Assembly: GCF_947498345.1 (NCBI RefSeq)
Contig: NZ_CANMJY010000011.1
Span: 62,001 to 126,000 of the forward strand
Length of the DNA: 64,000 nt
Reading direction: 5' to 3'
From: an uncultured Winogradskyella sp.
Lineage (GTDB): Bacteria > Bacteroidota > Bacteroidia > Flavobacteriales > Flavobacteriaceae
The position numbers were made by a program, and so were the translations under genes. This document shows positions 17,133 to 26,351 of this stretch, piece after piece; the stretch's first letter is position 1; each line of letters begins with the position of its first letter. Under the pieces are notes generated by a model. The model ran no database searches, was not told the origin of the DNA, and saw only the letters and a list, made by a program, of their open reading frames with translations.

Positions 17133-18455
17133 TTAATAATCATCCTCGGATGCACGCTTAATAATATTTTCGGGAAGTGATTTTTTTGCTTTGGCCCCCA
17201 TTTTTTTAATATTTTCAATACGCGAAATAAGATTGCCTTTGCCTTCAACTAATTTATTCATTGCCGAAGAATAATCGTTCTTGGCAGCATCAATTTTTTT
17301 ACCAACTCCGGTTAAGTCAGTTACTAAACCTTCAAATTTATCATATAGAGCACCAGCCTGTCTCGCAATTTCTATGGCATTTTGTTGTTGTTTTTCGTTG
17401 TTCCACATTGTGTCAATAGTCCGTAATGTGGCTAAGAGGGTAGAAGGAGTTACAATAACAATATTTTGTTCAAACGCTTTGTTATATAAAGAGTTGTCTT
17501 CATTAATCGCTACTGCAAAAGCAGGTTCAATAGGTATAAACATTAATACAAAGTCTGGGGATTCTATATCATAAAGATCTTGATAATTTTTAGCAGACAA
17601 TTGGTCTACATGCTTTTTTATAGAGTTGACATGTGCTTTTAAAAATAGCGTTCGCTCTTCATCATCTGTATTGACCATACGCTCATAATCTGTTAGCGAT
17701 ACTTTAGAGTCAATAATCATTTTTTTAGAATCAGGGAGGTGAAGTACTACATCTGGCATTACACGAGAGCCATCATCGCGCTGAAAATTCTGTTGTACAA
17801 AGTACTCTCGGTCTTTTTCTAAGCCCGATTTTTCTAAAACCCGTTCTAAAACAAGTTCACCCCAATTTCCTTGTGTTTTACTATCTCCTTTTAATGCTTT
17901 GGTAAGATTGGTAGCTTCTTTAGCCATTTGTTGGTTGAGATCTTTAAGGCCAAGCAACTGCTCTTTTAAAGCCGAATGCATGCTTATGCTTTCTTTTTGT
18001 GTGTCTTCAACTTTCTTTTCGAAGGTTTTTATCTTCTCTTCGAGAGGATTAAGAATATTTTTTATGTTTTCTTTATTCTGAAGCGTGAATTTCTCTGATT
18101 TTTCGTCTAGAATTTTTGAAGCCATTAATTCGAAATCTTTTCGCAATTGTTCTTGTTGTTTGGCTAATTCTTCATCACGTTTAAGGTTGTGTTGTTGAAG
18201 ATTTTCGAACTCAGTATTACGTCTTGAAAGCTCAGTATTTAAAAACTCTTTTTCATTTCTTATAATCTCTTTTTCATTTTCGATCTTTGAAATATTTTGC
18301 TTTAGGTCATTAATGGTAAGACTTAATTGATTTTGACGCTCTTCGAGTGTACTTTGTTCGCCTTTGGTTTTGAGTTTTGTAATGAGCATGCCGAGATAGC
18401 CTCCAATGACTGCAGAAACCAAAATGGTTAATATGAGAATTATATTATCGTTCAT
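17133..18455 (-). CDS. rmuC: DNA recombination protein RmuC
   Basis: A 440-residue member of the RmuC family, which limits inversions between short inverted repeats and has a PD-(D/E)XK-like nuclease core. One N-terminal membrane segment (residues 4-26) is followed by a long coiled coil rich in Glu, Lys and Gln (about 30-170). The conserved core begins GNWGELVLERVLEKSGL, with MPDVVLHLPDSKKMIIDSKVSL supplying the Asp..Asp-x-Lys nuclease-like residues. It stands alone on the minus strand, upstream of the SatD operon. Confidence 0.94.
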   Translation of the reverse strand: MNDNIILILTILVSAVIGGYLGMLITKLKTKGEQSTLEERQNQLSLTINDLKQNISKIENEKEIIRNEKEFLNTELSRRNTEFENLQQHNLKRDEELAKQQEQLRKDFELMASKILDEKSEKFTLQNKENIKNILNPLEEKIKTFEKKVEDTQKESISMHSALKEQLLGLKDLNQQMAKEATNLTKALKGDSKTQGNWGELVLERVLEKSGLEKDREYFVQQNFQRDDGSRVMPDVVLHLPDSKKMIIDSKVSLTDYERMVNTDDEERTLFLKAHVNSIKKHVDQLSAKNYQDLYDIESPDFVLMFIPIEPAFAVAINEDNSLYNKAFEQNIVIVTPSTLLATLRTIDTMWNNEKQQQNAIEIARQAGALYDKFEGLVTDLTGVGKKIDAAKNDYSSAMNKLVEGKGNLISRIENIKKMGAKAKKSLPENIIKRASEDDY

Positions 18456-18507
18456 TAAATAGAATTGTAAGACTCAAAGATACTTTTTTTAAAAGTAGAA
18501 ATAAAGC

Positions 18508-19302
18508 TTATTTATTAACACGAAAACTCCCTGTTTTACTATCAAAAGCAATTAGATCTTTTGGGAAAAGCGATTCAAAAACACCACTAGAAATTAAATT
18601 ACAAGGCGCATTATAAATAACTTTGTCGGCTTTCATTACAATCATACTGTCACATAGTTGAATTGCCAAATCAATTTCGTGAGAAGAGAAAAGAATCGTT
18701 TTACCGGTCTCTTTAGTTAGTTTTTGTAACAACTTTAAAATATATGCCTTATGATACATGTCTAAATGTGTCGTTGGTTCATCTAAAACTATAATGTCTG
18801 TGTCTTGGGCTAAAGCTCGAGCTAACATTACTTTTTGTAGTTGACCATCACTTAACTCATAACAGCGTTTGTCTTTTAAACCAGAAATATTTACGAGATC
18901 TAAAGCATTGTTTATAACATCAGCATCGTTTTTAGTTAAATTACCAATCCAGTTGGTGTAAGGATGTCTTCCTAAAGCAACAAGTTCATAAACGGTTAGG
19001 TTTTTAGAGCTTAAAGGTTCCGTTAGTACAATACTTAACTGCTTTGCTAAATCTAAAGTGTTTATCGATTCTAATACATTTCCATTTAGTAGTATAGAAC
19101 CAGAAAGTGTTGGCTGCACTTTAATTAATGTTCTTAAAAGTGTTGATTTACCAATTCCATTAGCGCCTACCAAACCTATGAGCTGACCTTGCTGTAATTC
19201 AAAATTAATATTTGAAGCTACTATAAATTTAGCCTTCTTCGTTTTGTATCCAATAGATAGGTTTTCTGCTTTTAGGATGATATTTTTAGTATCTATGTTC
19301 AT
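18508..19302 (-). CDS. btuD: ABC transporter ATP-binding protein, cobalamin/iron-chelate type
   Basis: ATPase of a type II importer. Visible motifs are Walker A GANGIGKST, signature LSDGQ, Walker B IIVLDEPTTHLD and the switch His in LFSSHE. It closes a three-gene row (binding protein, permease, ATPase) with adjacent stop and start codons. The family (FecE/BtuD) also carries haem and siderophores. I infer cobalamin from the riboswitch-controlled receptor operon next door. Confidence 0.85.
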   Translation of the reverse strand: MNIDTKNIILKAENLSIGYKTKKAKFIVASNINFELQQGQLIGLVGANGIGKSTLLRTLIKVQPTLSGSILLNGNVLESINTLDLAKQLSIVLTEPLSSKNLTVYELVALGRHPYTNWIGNLTKNDADVINNALDLVNISGLKDKRCYELSDGQLQKVMLARALAQDTDIIVLDEPTTHLDMYHKAYILKLLQKLTKETGKTILFSSHEIDLAIQLCDSMIVMKADKVIYNAPCNLISSGVFESLFPKDLIAFDSKTGSFRVNK

Positions 19303-20331
19303 CTAAAATATCATTTTTCGTTGTCTTACTAATAACCAAATTACCACTGGTGCACCAATTAAAGCGGTTATGGCGTTAATAGGTAAGGTGTAATCACTTC
19401 CTGGAATTTGCGCAATACTATCGCATATGAGCATTACAATAGCACCAAACAAAAATACTGCTGGTAATAATATTTTATGATTAGAAGTTTTAAAAATCTG
19501 CCGTGTTAAGTGTGGAATAGCTAAGCCTATAAAAGCAATTGGACCAGCAAATGCTGTTATAGTACCAGCGATTAAGCTGGTGGCTAGTATCAATATTAAT
19601 CGATTTTGTTTTAGATTTAAGCCTAAGCTCTTCGCATAATTATCTCCTAGTAAAAGACTATTAAGCCCTTTTATTGATGCAATACTTAGAATAATGCCAA
19701 TAGTATAAATACCAAAGAAGATTAAGAGGTCTTGCCAAGATAAATTACTTAAACTACCAAATCCCCAAAAAATGTATTGTTGTAATTGTTCGGCAGAGCT
19801 AAAATAGGAGAGTACGCTTACTACAGCTGCTGTAATACTGCCAAACATTAGGCCTATAATGAGAATAGCCATAGTATCTCTTACTTTACTTGAGACAGCG
19901 ATTACAGCCATAAGCACTAAGAAACTCCCTAAACTAGAGGCGATAACAATACTCCATTTAGAAATTAATACAGTGGTTAATAACCCACCAAATAACCCTG
20001 ACCCTAATATAACTAATGCTACACCCAAACTGGCACCCGAGCTTATACCAAGTACAAAAGGGCCAGCCAAAGGGTTTCTAAAAAGTGTTTGCATTAATAA
20101 TCCTGAAATGCCTAAGCCAGATCCCACAAGAATTGCTGTTATGGCTTTTGGCAGACGATAATCAATAATAATAATTTCCCAGGTGTTATTCTCTAATGAG
20201 CCAAATAGACTGCCAAAAATACTTTTCAAAGGAATGCTAACTGAACCTAAACTTAAATTGATAAAAAAGCACAGAATTAAAACCACCAAAAGCAGTAGAA
20301 ACTGTGAATAATATGTTTTTTGTTTGCTCAA
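19303..20331 (-). CDS. btuC: FecCD/BtuC-family ABC transporter permease
   Basis: A 342-residue inner-membrane permease with about ten hydrophobic spans. Typical FecCD motifs are DYRLPKAITAILVGSGLGISG near residue 55, RNPLAGPFVLGISSGASLG near residue 85, and the late coupling-helix region GPIAFIGLAIPHLTRQ. It fits directly between the binding protein and ATPase genes, with no gap. Cobalamin is the likely cargo from context; iron chelates are the alternative. Confidence 0.87.
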   Translation of the reverse strand: MSKQKTYYSQFLLLLVVLILCFFINLSLGSVSIPLKSIFGSLFGSLENNTWEIIIIDYRLPKAITAILVGSGLGISGLLMQTLFRNPLAGPFVLGISSGASLGVALVILGSGLFGGLLTTVLISKWSIVIASSLGSFLVLMAVIAVSSKVRDTMAILIIGLMFGSITAAVVSVLSYFSSAEQLQQYIFWGFGSLSNLSWQDLLIFFGIYTIGIILSIASIKGLNSLLLGDNYAKSLGLNLKQNRLILILATSLIAGTITAFAGPIAFIGLAIPHLTRQIFKTSNHKILLPAVFLFGAIVMLICDSIAQIPGSDYTLPINAITALIGAPVVIWLLVRQRKMIF

Positions 20332-21474
20332 TTAATTAAGAAGTTTAAAAAAGTAAGGAGTGTAACCTTTTAAAAGTTCTGGGTGACAGACTTTAATAAT
20401 ATCTTTTAAAACCAAGTCTGGTCGAGCAGTTCCTAATTCATAATATAAAACTCCTCCAGTAGTACCTGTTGTATTAGAAAATGTATAAATCGATTTATTT
20501 TTAAATGCACTAAAATTAGTATATAGCACACTTGCATCTTTAAGCTGACTAAAACTTGTATAATATGATGGGCTTAGCCAAATATCTGCATTTTTGGCCT
20601 TTTCTAAGACGACTTCAAAGTTTAGTGCCAAACTACCATTGCCAGAAGTGTCACTCCAGAGATAATCTACATTGGCATCTTTTAGAAATTGTGCTTCAGG
20701 ACTAGAACCATTTGGCATGTACCAAACTTCTTTATGCATAGCGCCACTTAAAATGGTTGGTTTGTGTTTTGCTAGTTTTGCAATATCCTTAGCGGCTAAA
20801 TAATCTTTTTCAATTTGATTAAAAATAGAATCTGCTTCTTTTTCTTTGTTGAAAAGCACTCCAAAAAATTTAATCCATTCAGCTTTTGCCAGTGCAGAAG
20901 ATTCTACCCAATCACCATTATATATTATAGGGATTCCAGCTTTTTTAATGGTTTCGAAAGTCTTGTTAACTCCATCTACACCGAAACCTATTACCGCATC
21001 TGGATTTAATTCTAAAAGCACTTCTGTATTAATACCCTCGTTTTTACCAAGTTCTCTTATTTTACCTTCATCAATTAATTTCCTTGTCTTATCTGAAGAG
21101 ATATAATTCGTTCCTGGAAAACCGACTAATGCTTGTTCTACACCTAATAATTCCAGAGCAGGAATATGCGTTGTAGAAGTCACTACGATCTTATTAATCT
21201 CATTTGCTATGATACCATCATAATAATCTGATGGAAATGTCATTTTTGATAAAACCTCTTTTGAAGCGATAAGGTACTTGTAAGTTTTACTAGCATCGGG
21301 CCAAGGTTTTAAGATGCTAAGTATTATATGGTCTCCATTATCATCAACTGAAAAGCCTTTAGCATATTTTAATTCTAAAGTATGATTTTCAGTTTGAGAA
21401 GGAATCTCATTTTTTTGTTCATTCTTACATGAAACAAAAGTTATTAGCAATATAAAGAATACTGATAGCCTCAT
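20332..21474 (-). CDS. btuF: Substrate-binding lipoprotein of the ABC importer (BtuF-like)
   Basis: A 380-residue lipoprotein with lipobox TFVSC (Cys16). It has the two-lobed periplasmic binding fold of the BtuF/FhuD type: IVVTSTTHIPALELLGVEQALVG at the start of the first lobe and ELNPDAVIGFG, then a long connecting helix. It should capture the ligand in the periplasm and pass it to the permease encoded just downstream. Its start is divergent from the cobalamin riboswitch. A -7 box (TACTTTTG) lies 22 bases upstream, and I see no riboswitch on its own transcript. Confidence 0.86.
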   Translation of the reverse strand: MRLSVFFILLITFVSCKNEQKNEIPSQTENHTLELKYAKGFSVDDNGDHIILSILKPWPDASKTYKYLIASKEVLSKMTFPSDYYDGIIANEINKIVVTSTTHIPALELLGVEQALVGFPGTNYISSDKTRKLIDEGKIRELGKNEGINTEVLLELNPDAVIGFGVDGVNKTFETIKKAGIPIIYNGDWVESSALAKAEWIKFFGVLFNKEKEADSIFNQIEKDYLAAKDIAKLAKHKPTILSGAMHKEVWYMPNGSSPEAQFLKDANVDYLWSDTSGNGSLALNFEVVLEKAKNADIWLSPSYYTSFSQLKDASVLYTNFSAFKNKSIYTFSNTTGTTGGVLYYELGTARPDLVLKDIIKVCHPELLKGYTPYFFKLLN

Positions 21475-21492
21475 TTTTAATACGGGTTAAAA

Positions 21493-21524
21493 ACTCAAAA
21501 GTAAGATTATTTGAAGTTTTGAGT
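21493..21524. promoter_or_regulatory. Inverted repeat and -7 box upstream of btuF
   Basis: ACTCAAAA (21493-21500) and TTTTGAGT (21517-21524) form a perfect 8-bp inverted repeat with a 16-base spacer. The minus-strand -7 box TACTTTTG (21503-21496) overlaps the left arm. It may be an operator for the ABC genes; no known regulator motif was recognised. Confidence 0.4.
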
Positions 21525-21561
21525 AAATCCTTAAACAAATTGTTTAATTTCGCATCGAATT

Positions 21562-21725
21562 TTGGTTCTGTTTAGTTTAACTAAATAGATTAAAAGGGAA
21601 TCTGGTGAAATTCCAGAACTGTTCCCGCAACTGTAAGCTATTACGCTTGTTGTTACCTTCAATGTCACTGGAAATTAATTTCTGGGAAGACCAATAACAA
21701 GACGCAAGTCAGGAGACCTGCCTTA
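21562..21725 (+). ncRNA. Cobalamin riboswitch
   Basis: The B12-box motif GCAAGTCAGGAGACCTGCC lies at 21704-21722. The conserved core, with a GGGAATCTGGTGAAATTCCAG-like hairpin then CCCGCAACTGTAA, lies at 21596-21635. This is the class I cobalamin riboswitch layout. It sits 44 bases before the TonB-dependent receptor gene. I see no T-rich terminator hairpin after it. A small stem (TACTTT with AAAGTA, 21742-21760) lies just before the start codon, which suggests control of translation. Confidence 0.93.
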
Positions 21726-21768
21726 ATTCATTAATCAAAATTACTTTCGGGAGAAAAGTATTTGAGGT

Positions 21769-23604
21769 ATGAGGTATAGCTGTCTATTTTTTTTATTGCT
21801 GCTTTTTAGTAACGTAATTGTTGCACAATCGTCTATGGATTCTATACAAAGACTCGACGAAATTGTACTAAGTGATATTAAACTGAAGCACTATGCTAAT
21901 GGCTATAAGCTTAAAGTTCTTAATGATTCTATACTTAAAAAGAACAATGTATCCTTAACTGATGTTTTGAGATTTAATACTAATATTTATTTTAAAGAGA
22001 ATGGTTATGGTATGGTGTCTTCGCCTTCATTTAGAGGTACAAACGCCTCTCAAACTGCGGTTATTTGGAATGGAATTAACATTAATTCACAGCTCAACGG
22101 ACAAGTAGATTTCAACACAGTTTCATCTTCTAATTATAGTAATATAGCCATTAGAAGTGGAGGTGGAAGTGTGCAATATGGAAGTGGTGCTATTGGTGGT
22201 ACAGTACATTTATCTAATCAATTAGACTTTTCAGAACATTTTGAGAACAAGGTACAGCTAGGATTAGGTAGTTTTAACACCAAAAATGTTACTTATAATT
22301 CGACTTTTGGAAATGGTTCCTGGTCAGGTAATTTTGGTATAGCTTTTTTGGATTCTGATAATGATTACAAGTTTTTAGGTACAGATAGGAGAAATGAAAA
22401 TGGTGCTTTCAATAATTTAGATGTCAATCTCAATCTAGGTTATATTGTTTCAGATAGGGATGTGTTGAAATTATATCATCAGAATTTTAGAAGTAATAGA
22501 GAGTTTTCTTCGACTTTATTAGCGCCTTCTAACAGTAAGTATGAATCTGAAGACTATAGAAGTATGTTAGAATGGACTCGTATTGGGTCTAATTTTACAT
22601 CAAGTCTAAAAGCAGTTCATTTATTAGAACAATTTAAGTTCTTTGAAAATAAAGATTTAGATAATTTTTCTAAAGGTAAAGCTAATACCTGGCTTATAAA
22701 GTATCATTACAAACATCATTTTTCAAATAATCTCATATTAAGTGCTATAAGCGATTATAGTTATATCACTTCTGTAGGTAATAGTTTTTCAAATCCAAGA
22801 CGAAATGCATTTTCTGCAACTGTCATTTTAGATCATAGACCTTTTGAGAAATTGCAATATACATTGAGTTTAAGAAAAGATATTATTTCAGATTTTGAAA
22901 GCCCTATTGTATTTTCTGGCGATTTAAGTTATAACGTTTCTAAATCTTACACTTTAAAATTTAATGCTTCTAAAAACTTTAGAGTACCAACATTCAATGA
23001 TCTGTACTGGACTCCTGGTGGTAATCTAGAATTAGAGCCAGAAGATTCTTTTCAATTTGATTTAGGTCACGAATTAAAGTTTAAGACTGTTGCTTTTAGG
23101 CTAAATACTTTCTATATAGAAACATCAGATCTTATTCAGTGGAGGCCAAACAACAATACAGGTTATTGGAGTCCTGTTAATATAGCTAATGCAAAACATT
23201 ATGGTTTAGAGTTTGAGTTAGATGTTACAAAAAAGATAAATGAAGACCATTCCTTGTTTTTATCTACTTTATATTCATATACTGAAACCGAGGATGTTGA
23301 AAAACAACAACGTCTTTTTTATGTACCTCTTCATAAAGCCAATATGTCTTTATCCTATAGTTACAAAGTGTTTTCTGCTTTTTATCAACACTTATATAAT
23401 GGCGAAGTTGATATAATAGGGAATACCCTTAAAGGTTTTGATATAGGGAATTTAGGAGTGTCCTATAAACTAAACTCTAACGCTAAAACAAATTATACAG
23501 TCGACTTCAGAATTAATAATGTATATAATACCTATTACGAAAACGTAGCATTGCGTCCAATGCCTAATAGAAACTTTAATATTAGACTAACACTTAAATT
23601 TTAA
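21769..23604 (+). CDS. btuB: TonB-dependent cobalamin receptor BtuB
   Basis: A 611-residue outer-membrane receptor, close to the length of E. coli BtuB. The signal peptide ends near VIVAQ. The plug domain (about 30-155) contains PSFRGTNASQTAVIWNGI and GGGSVQYGSGAIGGTVHL. The remainder is a 22-strand-type beta barrel ending in an aromatic residue (LTLKF). The cobalamin riboswitch upstream makes B12 or a related corrinoid the likely ligand. The propeller lipoprotein gene begins 6 bases after its stop. Confidence 0.9.
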   Translation: MRYSCLFFLLLLFSNVIVAQSSMDSIQRLDEIVLSDIKLKHYANGYKLKVLNDSILKKNNVSLTDVLRFNTNIYFKENGYGMVSSPSFRGTNASQTAVIWNGININSQLNGQVDFNTVSSSNYSNIAIRSGGGSVQYGSGAIGGTVHLSNQLDFSEHFENKVQLGLGSFNTKNVTYNSTFGNGSWSGNFGIAFLDSDNDYKFLGTDRRNENGAFNNLDVNLNLGYIVSDRDVLKLYHQNFRSNREFSSTLLAPSNSKYESEDYRSMLEWTRIGSNFTSSLKAVHLLEQFKFFENKDLDNFSKGKANTWLIKYHYKHHFSNNLILSAISDYSYITSVGNSFSNPRRNAFSATVILDHRPFEKLQYTLSLRKDIISDFESPIVFSGDLSYNVSKSYTLKFNASKNFRVPTFNDLYWTPGGNLELEPEDSFQFDLGHELKFKTVAFRLNTFYIETSDLIQWRPNNNTGYWSPVNIANAKHYGLEFELDVTKKINEDHSLFLSTLYSYTETEDVEKQQRLFYVPLHKANMSLSYSYKVFSAFYQHLYNGEVDIIGNTLKGFDIGNLGVSYKLNSNAKTNYTVDFRINNVYNTYYENVALRPMPNRNFNIRLTLKF

Positions 23605-23609
23605 TAATT

Positions 23610-24668
23610 ATGAATACAAAAAAAATTGCTCTACTTCTTTTAACCGTTGGATTGTTTTTTAACTCATGTAGTGATGATGATTCGTCGCCAAATGTTCCTC
23701 TTGGGGATTATGAGGATGGACTCTTGATTTCTCATGAAGGTAACTTTGGACAGGGAAATGCTTCAGTTTCTTATGTGAGTTATGATTTAACGACAGTAGA
23801 GAATAATATATACAATTCAGTTAATTCTACTCCATTAGGTGATACAGCACAAAGTATAGCGTTTAATGGGGATTTGGCTTACATTGTTCTTAATGTATCT
23901 AATTCTATTGAGATTGTTAACAGGTATACTTTTGAATCTATTGCTACGATAGATTCAGGGTTAAATAATCCAAGATACATAGCTTTTGCTAATGGTAAAG
24001 GGTACGTTACAAATTGGGGTGATGGTACTGTAGCTACAGACGATTACTTAGCAATAATTGATTTAACAAGTAATACTCTAAATGCGCAAAGTATTTCTGT
24101 AGGTGAAGGTCCAGAAGAAATTATTGCTAATGGAGATACCATATATGTAGCTCATAAAGGTGGGTTTGGTCAGAATAATATAATTTCGGTAGTTGATACA
24201 AATTCAGATAATGTATCTACTACAATTACAGTTGGTGATGTTCCTAATTCAATGTTACTTGATAATACTGGGAATTTATGGGTTTTATGTGGAGGAAAAC
24301 CATCTTGGACTGGAGATGAAACAGCAGGTCAATTATCTAAAATTAATACTGTAAATAATAGCGTAACTGCAATTGATTTTGGGATAACTGAGCACCCAAG
24401 TTTTTTAGCTTTAGATAATGGTGTCTTATATTATTATATGGCTGGAGAAGTTTATAAAATGAATAGCACTTCAACAACTTTGCCTACTACTTCTGAGATT
24501 ACTGGGCTAAATTTTTATGATATGTCAGTTAATAATTCTGTACTATATGGCGTTGATGCCGGTGATTTTACAAGTAATGGTTCTTTATTTGCTTATGACC
24601 TTACGACTAATGCTATAATAAATTCGGTTACGATTAATATCATTCCGGGGGAAGTCTACTTTAACTAA
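23610..24668 (+). CDS. Surface beta-propeller lipoprotein, BtuG-like
   Basis: A 352-residue lipoprotein with lipobox FNSC (Cys20) followed by an Asp/Ser-rich stretch (SDDDSSPN), the type of signal used for surface export in Bacteroidota. The body is a YncE-like propeller with repeated blades such as NPRYIAFANGKGYVTNWGDG and GPEEIIANGDTIYVAHKGG. In gut Bacteroides, BtuG is a propeller lipoprotein that binds cobalamin very tightly and caps BtuB. Position (6 bases after btuB, same riboswitch) and fold make the same role likely here. Confidence 0.82.
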   Translation: MNTKKIALLLLTVGLFFNSCSDDDSSPNVPLGDYEDGLLISHEGNFGQGNASVSYVSYDLTTVENNIYNSVNSTPLGDTAQSIAFNGDLAYIVLNVSNSIEIVNRYTFESIATIDSGLNNPRYIAFANGKGYVTNWGDGTVATDDYLAIIDLTSNTLNAQSISVGEGPEEIIANGDTIYVAHKGGFGQNNIISVVDTNSDNVSTTITVGDVPNSMLLDNTGNLWVLCGGKPSWTGDETAGQLSKINTVNNSVTAIDFGITEHPSFLALDNGVLYYYMAGEVYKMNSTSTTLPTTSEITGLNFYDMSVNNSVLYGVDAGDFTSNGSLFAYDLTTNAIINSVTINIIPGEVYFN

Positions 24669-24676
24669 GCCTATAT

Positions 24677-24719
24677 AAAAATTAATAGCCACTCAAAACG
24701 AGTGGCTATTAATTTTTTA
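24677..24719. terminator. Terminator after the BtuG-like gene
   Basis: AAAAATTAATAGCCACTC pairs with GAGTGGCTATTAATTTTT around a 5-base loop (18-bp stem). It lies between convergent genes and can act on both strands. Confidence 0.9.
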
Positions 24720-24759
24720 CATTAAGCTGCAATAGTAGAAACAGTTACTAGGTCATAGA

Positions 24760-26196
24760 TCAATCTATATACATATTTTGGTCTAGTGAATTAATATGAA
24801 ATTCCATTTTAACGAATCTAAGATTAGAAGTTGTATCGTAAAACATTCTGCCTGTTCCCATTATGTCAGCAATAGCTGCAGCTAAAAGAGGTTCATTAAT
24901 ATCACCAAGAGTCCCAAGGTTATATAATGTTTCAGAAAGTGGAATATTTGGATTTAAACCTGTAGGTGGTACCAATTCATCATTGACATTAGTAGAATTT
25001 GCTACGAGTGGTTGCATGGCATAGGTATGGTTTGGATTCACATTTTCAAGGGTTAAACTTGGCGAATCGTATATGGTTATTGAAGCCTGTGTTTTTCCGA
25101 CGGTGTTTTCTCCAATAACTACAACATCAATAGGATAGGCATTTAAACTATTAATTACCAATTCACTTGCAGATGCAGTTCTTAAGTTGGTAGTAAGCAC
25201 ATAAACTCTAGATAGATTAAGACTATTAATAGTGCCACCACCAGCTATAGAAGTTGTAAAAAGAAAGTCTTCGTTATTATCTTGTAAATTTTCATTGTAA
25301 AATAATTTAGAATATACTTGTCCAGTATATTGTCCAGTAATCATACTACCTAGATAAGCTGCAGTTTGTACAGAACCTCCGCCATTATATCTTAAATCTA
25401 GGACTAACTCACTAACTCCATCAGCTTGAAAATCTCCAAAAACATTATTTAGGGTATTATTAAAGCTAGCATTAAATTGATTATACATTAAATAGCCAAC
25501 TTTAGTATTGTCTTCTAATGTAATTGTTTGTGCAATATGTACGGGGTTTTCAGTGTATTGTTCTCTGGTAAGTGTTGCACTATTTCCATTTAAATTAATA
25601 ATGTCATCATCAATTTCTGGAGTACCATTATCATCATAGTCTGCAAAATTTAAAGTATAAGAATCTTGGGAGAGCAGAGCAGCTGCGTTATTTACATTTA
25701 GGTTTATTCCATCTACCGCTCTAAAGATTTGTCCACGCTGTAAACCAAGATCACTGGCAACGCTATTATTTAATACCAGTGTAATTGCACAATAAAGTTC
25801 ATTACTTCCTTCAGATACCCTTTCAAAATTAAACTCAATACCATTGCTTAAACTAACTCCTTGTTGCTGATTTTGTAAATCAAAATAATTATCTACTATG
25901 CGGCTAAACCGATCTACGGACTCTGGTAGATATTTTAAGGATTCAAATAAGGTTTCTGGAGAAGTAAAGCTATTAAGATATTGACTATACTCTTCATTTG
26001 AATTAAACCTGTCGTTAGCTAAATCAGGAATTTCAGATTTATAAAGGTAAACAGCATTCATACCCTTCCAAACAAAATCTTTTACCTCAGTGCTAGAAAA
26101 GCTTACATTATCATCTAAATCTTCAAAGCAACTTGTAGTTGATGATAACACTACAAAAGCGATTAATAATGTTTTAATCTTTTTCAAATTTTTCAT
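24760..26196 (-). CDS. S41-family serine protease lipoprotein (CtpA/Tsp type)
   Basis: A 478-residue lipoprotein with lipobox STTSC (Cys23). A PDZ-like part (about 115-205) precedes the S41 domain, with LVLDLRYNGGG near residue 268. The catalytic Ser342 (TASASE) and Lys368 (VGKTQ) form the usual Ser-Lys dyad. It probably acts on periplasmic or surface proteins; the substrate is not known. It is a single gene, divergent from the ECF sigma operon. Confidence 0.87.
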   Translation of the reverse strand: MKNLKKIKTLLIAFVVLSSTTSCFEDLDDNVSFSSTEVKDFVWKGMNAVYLYKSEIPDLANDRFNSNEEYSQYLNSFTSPETLFESLKYLPESVDRFSRIVDNYFDLQNQQQGVSLSNGIEFNFERVSEGSNELYCAITLVLNNSVASDLGLQRGQIFRAVDGINLNVNNAAALLSQDSYTLNFADYDDNGTPEIDDDIINLNGNSATLTREQYTENPVHIAQTITLEDNTKVGYLMYNQFNASFNNTLNNVFGDFQADGVSELVLDLRYNGGGSVQTAAYLGSMITGQYTGQVYSKLFYNENLQDNNEDFLFTTSIAGGGTINSLNLSRVYVLTTNLRTASASELVINSLNAYPIDVVVIGENTVGKTQASITIYDSPSLTLENVNPNHTYAMQPLVANSTNVNDELVPPTGLNPNIPLSETLYNLGTLGDINEPLLAAAIADIMGTGRMFYDTTSNLRFVKMEFHINSLDQNMYID

Positions 26197-26275
26197 CTTT
26201 CTCTTTTTATAACAATCTTTTACTTATGTCTGTAAAACCCTAAATTTACTTACATTATTATAAATAAAAAAACTT

Positions 26276-26304
26276 TGTAACAAAATGTAATGTGTGTCGT
26301 CGTA
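26276..26304 (+). promoter_or_regulatory. Putative ECF-sigma promoter (autoregulation)
   Basis: TGTAAC at 26276-26281, a 16-base spacer, then CGTCGTA at 26298-26304. This matches the general ECF promoter pattern (TGAAAC/TGTAAC-N16-CGTC/CGTA, as for Bacillus SigW, SigM and SigX) and not the housekeeping TAnnTTTG form. It lies 48 bases before the sigma factor gene. Confidence 0.6.
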
Positions 26305-26351
26305 GTTATGAAAGCAAGTAAAAAAGCGTTCGACCACCAATCAAATTAGTA

